The notes under the pieces: generated by a model
What the model was told of the DNA's origin: nothing
Database searches by the model: none
The model's input: the letters and a program-made list of their open reading frames with translations, nothing else
In this document: positions 35,532 through 43,181 of the stretch, one piece after another
Numbering within the stretch: the first letter of the stretch is position 1
How the letters are laid out: each line of letters starts with the position of its first letter
Assembly (NCBI RefSeq): GCF_028473665.1
Contig: NZ_CP098774.1
Location: 4,087,501 to 4,151,500 of the forward strand
Origin: Sphingomonas sp. QA11
GTDB taxonomy: Bacteria; Pseudomonadota; Alphaproteobacteria; Sphingomonadales; Sphingomonadaceae
Length of the DNA: 64,000 nt
Reading direction: 5' to 3'
Made by a program: the position numbers and the translations under genes

Positions 35532-36434
35532 TTATTGGTAGAGCGTGCCGGTGTTGACGACCGGCTGGGTATCGCGTTCGCCGCACAGCACGACCATCAG
35601 GTTCGACACCATCGCCGCGCGACGCTCGTCGTCCAGTTCGACGACATTCTTTTCCGACAGCATCTCAAGCGCCATCTCGACCATGCCCACCGCGCCCTCG
35701 ACCAGCGTCTTGCGCGCGGCGACCACTGCCTGCGCCTGTTGTCGCCGCAGCATCGCCCCAGCAATCTCCTGCGCATAGGCGAGATGAGTGAAGCCGCATT
35801 CGTCGACGGTGATGCCCGCCACCGCGAGCCGGGCGATCAATTCCTCGCGCAACTCAGCGCTCACCTGATCGTGATTGCCGCGCAACGTAACTTCCTGATG
35901 TTCGAAATCGTCATAGGGATAGCGTGCGCCGATGGTACGCACGGCGGCCTCGATCTGGACGATCACGAAAGCCTTGTAGTCGTCGATGTCGAACAGCGCC
36001 TGGGCGGTGTCGGTCACGCGCCACACTACCTGCGCCGCGATCTCGATCGGGTTGCCGCGCAGGTCGTTCACCTTCAGCCGTTCCGAGATCATGTTGTTCG
36101 CGCGGAGCGACACTTTCTTGCGGACCAGCCAGGGCAGCACCCAGCGCAGGCCGGTGGTGCGATCAGTGCCCATGTAGGATCCGAACAGGGTAATGGCCGC
36201 CGCCTGGTTGGGCTGGAGCATGTAGAACCCCGCCAGCAGGAACACGGAAACGACGATGCCGCCGGTTATCAGAACGCCGGGAAGCCCCGGCACGTCCCTG
36301 ACGAGCGTCGTCCCGAAACCCGCCGCGGCGTTGGCGATCAGGATGACGAGCAACATGACATAGCCGCTGGACGTGGACGCCGTCCGCTCTTTCGACAGTG
36401 TGAGCGCGGTATTTCTGACGACCGAATCCGACAT
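35532..36434 (-). CDS. SPFH/Band-7 domain membrane protein
   Basis: 300 residues: two N-terminal membrane segments (YVMLLVILIANAAAGFG and VLITGGIVVSVFLLAGFYML), then the SPFH domain (QAAAITLFGSYMGTDRTTGL ... NDLRGNPIEIAAQVVWRV) and a coiled-coil region (AQAVVAARKTLVEGAVGMVE). Stomatin-like proteins organise membrane microdomains or support proteases. First gene of the cassette, with GGGAGG before the ATG and an AT-rich palindrome just upstream. Confidence 0.9.
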   Translation of the reverse strand: MSDSVVRNTALTLSKERTASTSSGYVMLLVILIANAAAGFGTTLVRDVPGLPGVLITGGIVVSVFLLAGFYMLQPNQAAAITLFGSYMGTDRTTGLRWVLPWLVRKKVSLRANNMISERLKVNDLRGNPIEIAAQVVWRVTDTAQALFDIDDYKAFVIVQIEAAVRTIGARYPYDDFEHQEVTLRGNHDQVSAELREELIARLAVAGITVDECGFTHLAYAQEIAGAMLRRQQAQAVVAARKTLVEGAVGMVEMALEMLSEKNVVELDDERRAAMVSNLMVVLCGERDTQPVVNTGTLYQ

Positions 36435-36448
36435 GGGAGCCTCCCGTT

Positions 36449-36464
36449 AATATGATATCATATT
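36449..36464. promoter_or_regulatory. 16-bp perfect palindrome AATATGATATCATATT before the SPFH gene
   Basis: Perfect dyad centred 23 bases before the SPFH ATG, strikingly AT-rich within G+C-rich DNA. Probable operator overlapping the promoter. The RHH protein of the same operon is the likely ligand, an inference from gene content. Confidence 0.65.
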
Positions 36465-36498
36465 TACATCGAGATTTAGCCCTCGGCAAGCGCAAACG

Positions 36499-36531
36499 AA
36501 AAACGCCGCCGGATCGGGCGATCCGGCGGCG
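36499..36531 (-). terminator. Rho-independent terminator of the tol-pal operon
   Basis: CGCCGCCGGAT and ATCCGGCGGCG form a perfect 11-bp stem (further closed by CG pairs) and on the minus strand are followed by TTTTT. It lies 26 bases past the pal stop codon and ends the Tol-Pal transcript. Confidence 0.9.
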
Positions 36532-36556
36532 CTGTCGATACGCGAGGTGAGAGAGA

Positions 36557-37060
36557 TCAGTTCAGGACGATCGTCACCGCGCGGCGGTTCTGAGCCCAGC
36601 TCGCCTCGTCCGAGCCGAGCGCGATCGGGCGTTCCTTGCCGTAGCTGATCGTCGAGATGCGCGCCGGGTTGATGCCGCGCGCCGCAAGATAATTCTTCGC
36701 GGCGTTGGCGCGGCGATCGCCGAGTGCGAGGTTGTATTCGCGGGTGCCGCGCTCGTCGCAATGGCCTTCGAGGCTGACGGGCACGTTGGGCCATTTGGCG
36801 AGCCACGCAGCCTGGCTGTCCAGGATTTCACGGGCATGCGCGTCGATATCGTAACGGTCGAGCGCGAAGTTGACCGTGTTGCTCGTCACCGAGCGCTCGA
36901 AGTCGGCGCGCGAGCCGGGAACGACATCGTCGCGGGTCACCGGGCCGCTGGGGCTCGTGTCCGGACCGGGTGCGGGCGGAATCTGCTTCGGTTTCGGGCT
37001 GCATGCGGCAGTCGCGACGAGCGCGGCGGCAACGATGAGCGTGGTCGTCAGTCTGGCCAT
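36557..37060 (-). CDS. pal: Peptidoglycan-associated lipoprotein Pal
   Basis: 167-residue outer-membrane lipoprotein with a signal peptide and cysteine at VATAACSPKP, and an OmpA-like peptidoglycan-binding domain (DRYDIDAHAREILD ... VSLEGHCDERGTREYNLALG). It links the outer membrane to murein and works with TolB and TolA during constriction. ATG 37060 follows AAGGAG; the frame is open to 37138. Last gene of the operon, followed by a strong terminator. Confidence 0.95.
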   Translation of the reverse strand: MARLTTTLIVAAALVATAACSPKPKQIPPAPGPDTSPSGPVTRDDVVPGSRADFERSVTSNTVNFALDRYDIDAHAREILDSQAAWLAKWPNVPVSLEGHCDERGTREYNLALGDRRANAAKNYLAARGINPARISTISYGKERPIALGSDEASWAQNRRAVTIVLN

Positions 37061-37173
37061 CAGGCTTCTCCTTCGATCAAGAGTCGTTTCGATTGCGTCT
37101 CGCCCCACCGGCATCGCTTTAAGGTTAACCGGAGTCAACGTCAGGCTGAACGGTGATATGGGCGCGAATTGCT

Positions 37174-38577
37174 TCAGGGGCGTAACGGTCCCCAGGCCGG
37201 ATCCGATCCGTCGAGCGGCGTCGGAATCTTCCGTTCGTTAACCCCGGTCAGGTCGACCGACCAAAGATCGGCATTGCCGGCGCCACCCCGATGCGAGCGG
37301 AAGAAGGTGAGCACACGGCCATTGGGCGACCAGCTGGGCCCCTCGTCCTGCCAGCTGTTGGTCAGCAGCCGTTCGCCGCCGCCGCTCGGGCTCATCACGC
37401 CGATCCGGAAATCGCCCGAGATCCTGGTGAAGGCGATCAGGTCGCCGCGCGGGCTCCAGACCGGGGTTGCGTAGCGCCCGCCGCCAAAACTGATGCGCTG
37501 CTGGTTCGATCCGTCAGCGTTCATCACATAGATTTGCTGGCTGCCCGATCGATCGCTCTCGAAGGCGATACGGGTGCCGTCGGGCGAATAACTGCCGCCG
37601 GTGTCGATCCCCGGCGCATTGGTCAGCCGCTGCGGCGAGCCGCCGGAGGTCTGTACCCGATAGACATCGGTATTCCCCGCCACCGCCATCGAGAAGACGA
37701 TCCACCGCCCGTCGGGCGAGAAGCGCGGGGCGAAGGTGAGGTTGGGATTGTTGACCAGCAGCCGCTGCTGCGCCGTCGCGACATCGTACACATAGATGGC
37801 CGGACGATCGTTCAGATAGCTCATATAGACGATCGATTTCTGGTCCGGCGAAAAGCGCGGGGTCAGCACGGTCGACTGGCCGTTGGTCAGGAAACGATGA
37901 TTCGCGCCGTCCTGGTCCATGATCGCCAGCCGCTTGAACCGCTTCGCCTTTGGCCCGGTTTCGGAAACATAGATGATGCGGCTGTCGAAATACGGACCTT
38001 CACCGGTCAGCCTCGTGTAGACCATGTCGGCGCATTTATGCCCGGCGCGGCGCCAGTCCCCCGGCGAAACGACGAAACCCTGCCGGGTAAGCTCGCTGCG
38101 CGCGAACACATCGTAGAGATAGCAGCCGACCGTCAGCGTGCCGTCGTCATTGGCGCGGACGAAGCCCTGGACCAGCGTCTGCGCGCCGGCACCGCCCCAA
38201 TATTCGAAGGACGGCGCGGTGACTTCGGGAAAGGCGACACCCTTGAGCGCGTTCGACGCGATCGGTTTGAACAGGCCGCTGTTCTTCAGGTCGTTGGTCA
38301 CGATCTGCGCGAGATCGCGGCCGAGCTTGTCGGTCGGGCCGGCGGGCGTGTTGACCACAGCCGAGGTCGGCATCACGGGAACAGCGATCCCCAGCGGTGC
38401 CGAGGTGCCGCCTACGACATCGACCACCAGGCCGCCGTCCTGCGCAGGAGGCGTCTGGGTTGCCGCCACCGGCGGCGGGACGATGGGAGCATTCTGCGCC
38501 TGGGCCGACAGCGGCAACAGGGCGGCGAGCGCGGCGGCCAGTAACGCGATAGGGGAAGATGTCATCATGGTCCTCAT
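37174..38577 (-). CDS. tolB: Tol-Pal system beta-propeller protein TolB
   Basis: 467 residues: signal peptide (ALLAAALAALLPLSAQAQ), N-terminal domain (GRDLAQIVTNDLKNSGLFKP) and a six-bladed PD40 propeller (PRFSPDQKSIVYMSYLNDRP and repeats). Periplasmic partner of Pal. ATG 38577 overlaps the stop of the preceding TolA-C-like gene (ATGA); ATGs at 38568 and 38565 are also possible. The junction sequence CTTCCGGGATGAGGA is also found at the tolA end. Confidence 0.95.
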   Translation of the reverse strand: MRTMMTSSPIALLAAALAALLPLSAQAQNAPIVPPPVAATQTPPAQDGGLVVDVVGGTSAPLGIAVPVMPTSAVVNTPAGPTDKLGRDLAQIVTNDLKNSGLFKPIASNALKGVAFPEVTAPSFEYWGGAGAQTLVQGFVRANDDGTLTVGCYLYDVFARSELTRQGFVVSPGDWRRAGHKCADMVYTRLTGEGPYFDSRIIYVSETGPKAKRFKRLAIMDQDGANHRFLTNGQSTVLTPRFSPDQKSIVYMSYLNDRPAIYVYDVATAQQRLLVNNPNLTFAPRFSPDGRWIVFSMAVAGNTDVYRVQTSGGSPQRLTNAPGIDTGGSYSPDGTRIAFESDRSGSQQIYVMNADGSNQQRISFGGGRYATPVWSPRGDLIAFTRISGDFRIGVMSPSGGGERLLTNSWQDEGPSWSPNGRVLTFFRSHRGGAGNADLWSVDLTGVNERKIPTPLDGSDPAWGPLRP

Positions 38578-39026
38578 CCCGGAAGTTTGTAGCGCAAGCT
38601 GAAATGGTTCCACCCGTTTTGGCCGTCGTAGAGTTCTGGCGGCATGCCCCGGAGCGGCGAACAGTCCCGAAACGCCGTATTGGCGCCATCGACCACGGCA
38701 CCGACATATCGACGGTTGGAGTCGTCCACGCCCGCTGGCCCACCTACCATCTCCGGCGCCGCGGCAAGGGACCCATCACGATTATAGCGGAGTCTCACCG
38801 TCAAGACGATCCGCTCCGCCCCCGGCCCCGGCTTAGCGATGCGGTCGAAGCAGGGCGAGAACTGGCGCCTGATCGACGCCGCCATGTCAGCTGCCGCCTG
38901 CCCGCTGAGGGGATCCGGCGACGCGATATGTGGCTTCTGCGCATCGACATGTCCAAGGGACACAATCAGTGCGCACAGTCCGACGAATGCGAGGGCGTAG
39001 CGGGATGGGGACATCGCATTCCTCAT
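38574..39026 (-). CDS. Exported stand-alone TolA C-terminal-domain paralogue
   Basis: 150 residues: signal peptide (YALAFVGLCALIVSLGHVDA) and one domain clearly homologous to the C-terminus of the TolA encoded next door (both contain IRRQ..PC..R, PGPGAERI, NRDGSL, PLRG, ELYD, NGW and end FSLRYKLPG). It lacks the membrane anchor and the Pro/Ala stalk. Start overlaps the tolA stop (ATGA at 39026); ATG 39014 is an alternative. Its location between tolA and tolB shows tandem partial duplication; it may bind TolA partners in the periplasm. Confidence 0.85.
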   Translation of the reverse strand: MRNAMSPSRYALAFVGLCALIVSLGHVDAQKPHIASPDPLSGQAAADMAASIRRQFSPCFDRIAKPGPGAERIVLTVRLRYNRDGSLAAAPEMVGGPAGVDDSNRRYVGAVVDGANTAFRDCSPLRGMPPELYDGQNGWNHFSLRYKLPG

Positions 39027-39910
39027 CCCGGAAGTTTGTAGCGCAGGCTGAAATTGCTCCAGCCATTGGGGACGTCATAAAGTTCGGCGGGCAGCCCGCG
39101 GAGCGGCGCGCAGCCCTTGAAGGTGGCGATCGCGTTATCGTCCACCCGGTCTTGGTAACGGCCATTCTCGGCGTCGACGCCGCTATGGCCGACCACCTGC
39201 GGATTGCCGGCGAGCGACCCGTCGCGGTTGAGGCGAAGCCTGATCGTCACGATAATCCGCTCGGCGCCGGGCCCGGGCTGAACCTGACGATCGGCGCATG
39301 GCTGCACCTGACGGCGGATCGCCGAACCGATATCGGCCGCTGCCTGCTGGCTCATCACCGCCGCCTGCGGCACTACCGACTTCGTCGTTGACGGCTTGTC
39401 CGACAGGCCCTTGAGGAAATCGTCGCCGAGGCGCGATCCGCGCGGCCGCGGCCTGGTCGACGCCGTATCGGTGCCGGTGGCGCGGTTATGAGAAGCGGTC
39501 GCGTGGCTGGCCGGTGCTGCCTCGCGGGTCGGCGGCTTCTTCGACTTGTCTGGCGTCGGGGCGACCGGCTTCTTCGGCTCAGGCACCGCATTGGGCGCGG
39601 GCTTGGGCGGCGGCGCTGCCTTGGGCTGGGGCTTGGGCGGCACCGGATCCGGCTGCGGCTCCTCCTTCGGCGCGGCAGGCGCGGCATCTTCGGGCGGGCC
39701 CTGCTCGGGCGCCTGCGATTCGGCCGGCGGCATCACCGCCTGCGGCGCCTTGGCGACGAGATCGACCTTGTCGACCAGCGACACCTCGATCGGCGCCTGC
39801 TTCGGCATCTCCGGATCCCGCGCGGCGAGGAAGCCCATCGAGAGCAGGCCGAACAGGACGACATGCCCAACCAGCGCGACACCCAGGGCGATCGCTTCGG
39901 ACCGCTGCAT
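39023..39910 (-). CDS. tolA: TolA envelope-spanning protein
   Basis: 295 residues: N-terminal membrane anchor (AIALGVALVGHVVLFGLLSM), a long Pro/Ala/Lys-rich stalk (about residues 45-185, with EPQPDPVPPKPQPKAAPPPK) and a C-terminal domain with two cysteines (QPCADRQ, KGCAPLRG). It transmits proton-motive force from TolQR to Pal/TolB. ATG 39910 is preferred over a TTG at 39940. A 20-bp inverted repeat separates it from tolR. Confidence 0.93.
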   Translation of the reverse strand: MQRSEAIALGVALVGHVVLFGLLSMGFLAARDPEMPKQAPIEVSLVDKVDLVAKAPQAVMPPAESQAPEQGPPEDAAPAAPKEEPQPDPVPPKPQPKAAPPPKPAPNAVPEPKKPVAPTPDKSKKPPTREAAPASHATASHNRATGTDTASTRPRPRGSRLGDDFLKGLSDKPSTTKSVVPQAAVMSQQAAADIGSAIRRQVQPCADRQVQPGPGAERIIVTIRLRLNRDGSLAGNPQVVGHSGVDAENGRYQDRVDDNAIATFKGCAPLRGLPAELYDVPNGWSNFSLRYKLPG

Positions 39911-39927
39911 CGTGCGAGACCTATGAA

Positions 39928-40004
39928 CCGTTCGTTTCAAGCGCAGTGGGGAAACGAGCCGCGGGCGCGACGCATGGTTTCTCTACTGCGCTCGAAACGA
40001 ACGG
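39928..40004. repeat. Long inverted repeat between tolR and tolA
   Basis: The arms 39928-39947 (CCGTTCGTTTCAAGCGCAGT) and 39985-40004 are complementary at 19 of 20 positions, with a 37-base loop that has further GAAAC/GTTTC pairing. In the tol mRNA this would be a very stable stem just before the tolA ribosome site, so it could tune TolA output or act as an internal terminator or processing site. Confidence 0.75.
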
Positions 40005-40018
40005 AAAGGGAGCGCGTG

Positions 40019-40456
<438 letters not shown>

Positions 40457-41161
40457 CTAGAGCTTCCGCCCGTCAGTCTCAAGCTGGCGGCTCAGCGTCG
40501 CGTGGAAACCATCGGCGAAGCGGTTCAGCCGCGCCTCGACCCGGTTGATGCCATGGCTGAAGCGGTTGTAGGCGATCACCGCCGGGATGGCGGCGAACAG
40601 GCCGATCGCGGTGGCGAACAGCGCCTCGGCAATGCCCGGCGCGACCACGGCAAGCGAGGTGTTCTGCGCCGAGGCGATGCCGGTGAAGCTGCGCATGATG
40701 CCCCAGACAGTGCCGAACAGCCCGACGAACGGTGCAACCGACCCGACGGTGGCGAGGATGTTGAGCCGGTCCGACAGCTTGTCGATCTCGCTCGCCACCA
40801 TCGATCCCATTGCGGTCGCCAGTCGTTCGCGCGTGCCCTCGCGATCGATCGCACCGCTTGCGGTCGAGCGGCGCCATTCCTTGACGCCAGCCGAGAAGAC
40901 CCGCGCGATCGGCAGGTCGCTATCGCCCTGGATGCGGTGGAAGGCGTCGATATCCTCCGCTTTCCAGAAATCGCGCTCGAATTTCTCGATCTTGCGGCGC
41001 GTGCCGCCGATTCGGCGCCAGAAAGTGAGGATGATCGCCCAGGTCCAGATGCTGGCCCCCAGCAAACCAAGCATGACGATCTTCACGACCAGGTCCGCCT
41101 GGAGGAAAAGCGCGACCGGCGACATCGTCGCGGCATCGGTATTAAAGAACACTTCGTTCAC
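40457..41161 (-). CDS. tolQ: TolQ/ExbB proton channel protein
   Basis: 234 residues, three membrane segments. Signature stretches: IWTWAIILTFWRRIGGTRRK, ATVGSVAPFVGLFGTVWGIM and GIAEALFATAIGLFAAIPAV. GTG 41161 overlaps the ybgC stop as GTGA and has AGGA before it; an internal ATG (41125) is the alternative. The same phase is open to 41653 but only as a shadow of ybgC. Confidence 0.95.
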   Translation of the reverse strand: MNEVFFNTDAATMSPVALFLQADLVVKIVMLGLLGASIWTWAIILTFWRRIGGTRRKIEKFERDFWKAEDIDAFHRIQGDSDLPIARVFSAGVKEWRRSTASGAIDREGTRERLATAMGSMVASEIDKLSDRLNILATVGSVAPFVGLFGTVWGIMRSFTGIASAQNTSLAVVAPGIAEALFATAIGLFAAIPAVIAYNRFSHGINRVEARLNRFADGFHATLSRQLETDGRKL

Positions 41162-41625
41162 GCTTCCTGATCCCTCTGGCCAACGAGGCGCTGGAATGCC
41201 TCGATCCATTCTCTTGGCTGCCGCTTCGGCTTGCCAGATACACCGACCAGCGCCGCAGTCACTTCCGCCTCGCTCAGTATCTGGGCACCGCGCATGACTC
41301 TCTGATGAATATCGACAGACGCGGCGCGCACCTGCATCAATCCTGTCACCACGACCAGCGCATCGTCGAGCTTCGCCGGCGCGCGATAACGAATGGCGAG
41401 CGCGCTGACGGCATAGGTACCCTCGCCCGCTTCCTGCGCCGCGCGCTGGTCGATCCCGGCGAGGCGGAGCATATCCGACCGGGCACGTTCCATGTAGCGC
41501 AGATAATTGGCGTGATAGACGACACCCGACAGATCGGTGTCCTCGAAATAGACGCGGACCGGGAATCGATGCTCGATCCCGTCGAAGCGGCCTTCGACCG
41601 GTTGATCCTGTTGCTGCGCCACCAT
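41158..41625 (-). CDS. ybgC: Tol-Pal associated acyl-CoA thioesterase YbgC
   Basis: 155-residue hotdog thioesterase. The active-site pattern YFEDTDLSGVVYHANYLRYM (with catalytic Asp) and ERARSDMLR are diagnostic. It hydrolyses short acyl-CoA or acyl-ACP in vitro; its link to Tol is unclear, but it is the usual first gene of the operon. Coupled to tolQ by GTGA. Confidence 0.95.
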   Translation of the reverse strand: MVAQQQDQPVEGRFDGIEHRFPVRVYFEDTDLSGVVYHANYLRYMERARSDMLRLAGIDQRAAQEAGEGTYAVSALAIRYRAPAKLDDALVVVTGLMQVRAASVDIHQRVMRGAQILSEAEVTAALVGVSGKPKRQPREWIEAFQRLVGQRDQEA

Positions 41626-41700
41626 GTCCTGTCGTCCTAACGGACCGGTTCATCGGAAGGAACCCCGTTCACCGCGCCGAAGGTTCATCTCGTCCCCTGC

Positions 41701-41745
41701 TTGACAATAAAGTAACCCATAGGTTACATGTAACCTCGGAGTTAC
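41701..41745 (+). promoter_or_regulatory. Promoter with a cluster of GTAACC/GGTTAC half-sites
   Basis: TTGACA (41701-41706) is a -35 box; the half-sites GTAACC (41712), GGTTAC (41722), GTAACC (41730) and GTTAC (41741) follow, making GTAACC-N4-GGTTAC and the perfect palindrome GGTTACATGTAACC (41722-41735) over the expected -10 region. It is upstream of the membrane-protein/XRE pair, so autoregulation by the XRE protein is the simplest reading. Confidence 0.7.
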
Positions 41746-41756
41746 AAGGACGCGAC

Positions 41757-42194
41757 ATGACCAATCAGACCGATCTAGCCGATCGCATCGCCTGGGGCCG
41801 CGCCCGCGCCGCCACCGCGATGGCGCTCGTGTTCGTCACGGCGCAGGCGGGCAGCTTTCCCGACGCGCCGGTCAATCGCCCGCAAAGCCTTCACCTCGCT
41901 GCCTGGATCGTGTGGGCGGCGGCGCTGCTGCTGTTCCTTGCCTGGGGCGGCGGATTGCTGCGCGGCGCACGGATACGCGCCCTGCTCAACGACGAGACGA
42001 CGCTAGATCATCGCAAGCGGGCGATGGCGCTTGGATTCTGGGGCGCGATCGGCACGGCCACCCTGGTCTATGCCATCAGCTTCTACGAGCCGATCTCGGC
42101 ACGCGAGGGTGCCCGGCTCGTCATCACCTTCACGATCGCAATCGCCCTGCTCCGCTTCGGCACGCTCGAGCGGCGGGCACTCAAGCATGGCTGA
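41757..42194 (+). CDS. Membrane protein paired with XRE regulator
   Basis: 145 residues with about four membrane segments (ATAMALVFVTAQAG, LAAWIVWAAALLLFLAWGGG, FWGAIGTATLVYAISF, LVITFTIAIALLRFG) and a conserved-looking middle loop (LLNDETTLDHRKRAMALG). ATG 41757 has AAGGA upstream. Overlaps the XRE gene by eight bases; such two-gene pairs are common but of unknown role. Confidence 0.75.
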   Translation: MTNQTDLADRIAWGRARAATAMALVFVTAQAGSFPDAPVNRPQSLHLAAWIVWAAALLLFLAWGGGLLRGARIRALLNDETTLDHRKRAMALGFWGAIGTATLVYAISFYEPISAREGARLVITFTIAIALLRFGTLERRALKHG

Positions 42195-42399
42195 CCGGCT
42201 GCTCAACAGCCTTAAGGACGAACGCGCCCGGCTCGGCCTGACCCAGGCCGATCTGGCCGACCGGGTCGGCGTCAGCCGCAAGACGATCAACACCGTCGAG
42301 AACGGCGTGTTCATCCCCTCCACCACCCTCGCATTGAAGCTCGCCCAGGCGCTGGAGAGACGTGTCGAGGACATCTTTCAACTCGCCCCGGAGAATTGA
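42187..42399 (+). CDS. Small XRE-type transcriptional regulator
   Basis: 70 residues, almost only an HTH_3 domain: LGLTQADLADRVGVSRKTIN (recognition helix SRKTINTVENG) and the closing VEDIFQL. This compact type usually represses its own operon. It overlaps the membrane-protein gene in a different phase. The GTAACC repeats at 41712-41745 are the likely site. Confidence 0.9.
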   Translation: MADRLLNSLKDERARLGLTQADLADRVGVSRKTINTVENGVFIPSTTLALKLAQALERRVEDIFQLAPEN

Positions 42400-42446
42400 C
42401 AGCGACCCATCTGGACGGCCCCGCACATTGTTCTAGGCTGTAGCGC

Positions 42447-43181
42447 ATGACCGAACCCGCCCTCAGGATCCGCGGCCTGTCCAAGAGTTTCGACAAGCCG
42501 GTCATCACCGGCCTCGACCTGGAGATCGGTGCCGGCCAACTCTACGCCCTGCTCGGCCCGAACGGCGCGGGCAAGACCACCACCCTGCGCATGGTAACCG
42601 GCCTGACCCGGCCGGATTCGGGCACAATCCATATCTACGGCATCAGCGCCCGGCAGCATCCCAACGAAGCCAAGGCGATCACCGCCTGGCTGCCGGACGA
42701 GCCAATGCTCTACGACAAGTTGACGCCCAGCGAATATCTCGCCTTCGTCGCCGGGCTGTGGCGGATGGAGCCGCAGGCCGCGGCTGACGAGGCCGAGCGA
42801 CTGCTCCACTGGCTCGATCTGTGGGACGAGCGGGATACGCGGTGCGAGGGCTTTTCGCGCGGCATGAAGCAGAAGGTCGCGCTGGCCGGCGCGCTGATCC
42901 ACGACCCGAAGTTGCTGATCCTCGACGAGCCGCTGACCGGGCTCGACGCCGCCATGGCCCGCGCGGTGAAGGATGCGTTGCGGGCGCAGGTCGATGCGGG
43001 AAAGACGGTGATCGTCACCACCCATATCCTCGAAGTGGCCGAGCGCATGGCCGACCGGATCGGCATCATCGCCGGCGGCAGGCTGCTCGCCGAGGGCACG
43101 CTCGAGGAACTGCGGAGCAGCGCCGGTACCGAGGGCCAGACGCTGGAAGATACCTTCATTCGTCTGACGAGCGGCGCATGA
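42447..43181 (+). CDS. ABC transporter ATP-binding protein (exporter type)
   Basis: 244 residues: Walker A GPNGAGKTT, signature FSRGMKQKVALAGAL, Walker B LLILDEPLTGLD and the switch His in VTTHILEVAERM. The layout is that of ABC-2 exporters. It ends in an ATGA overlap with the 478-residue membrane protein, its permease partner. Substrate unknown. Confidence 0.92.
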   Translation: MTEPALRIRGLSKSFDKPVITGLDLEIGAGQLYALLGPNGAGKTTTLRMVTGLTRPDSGTIHIYGISARQHPNEAKAITAWLPDEPMLYDKLTPSEYLAFVAGLWRMEPQAAADEAERLLHWLDLWDERDTRCEGFSRGMKQKVALAGALIHDPKLLILDEPLTGLDAAMARAVKDALRAQVDAGKTVIVTTHILEVAERMADRIGIIAGGRLLAEGTLEELRSSAGTEGQTLEDTFIRLTSGA

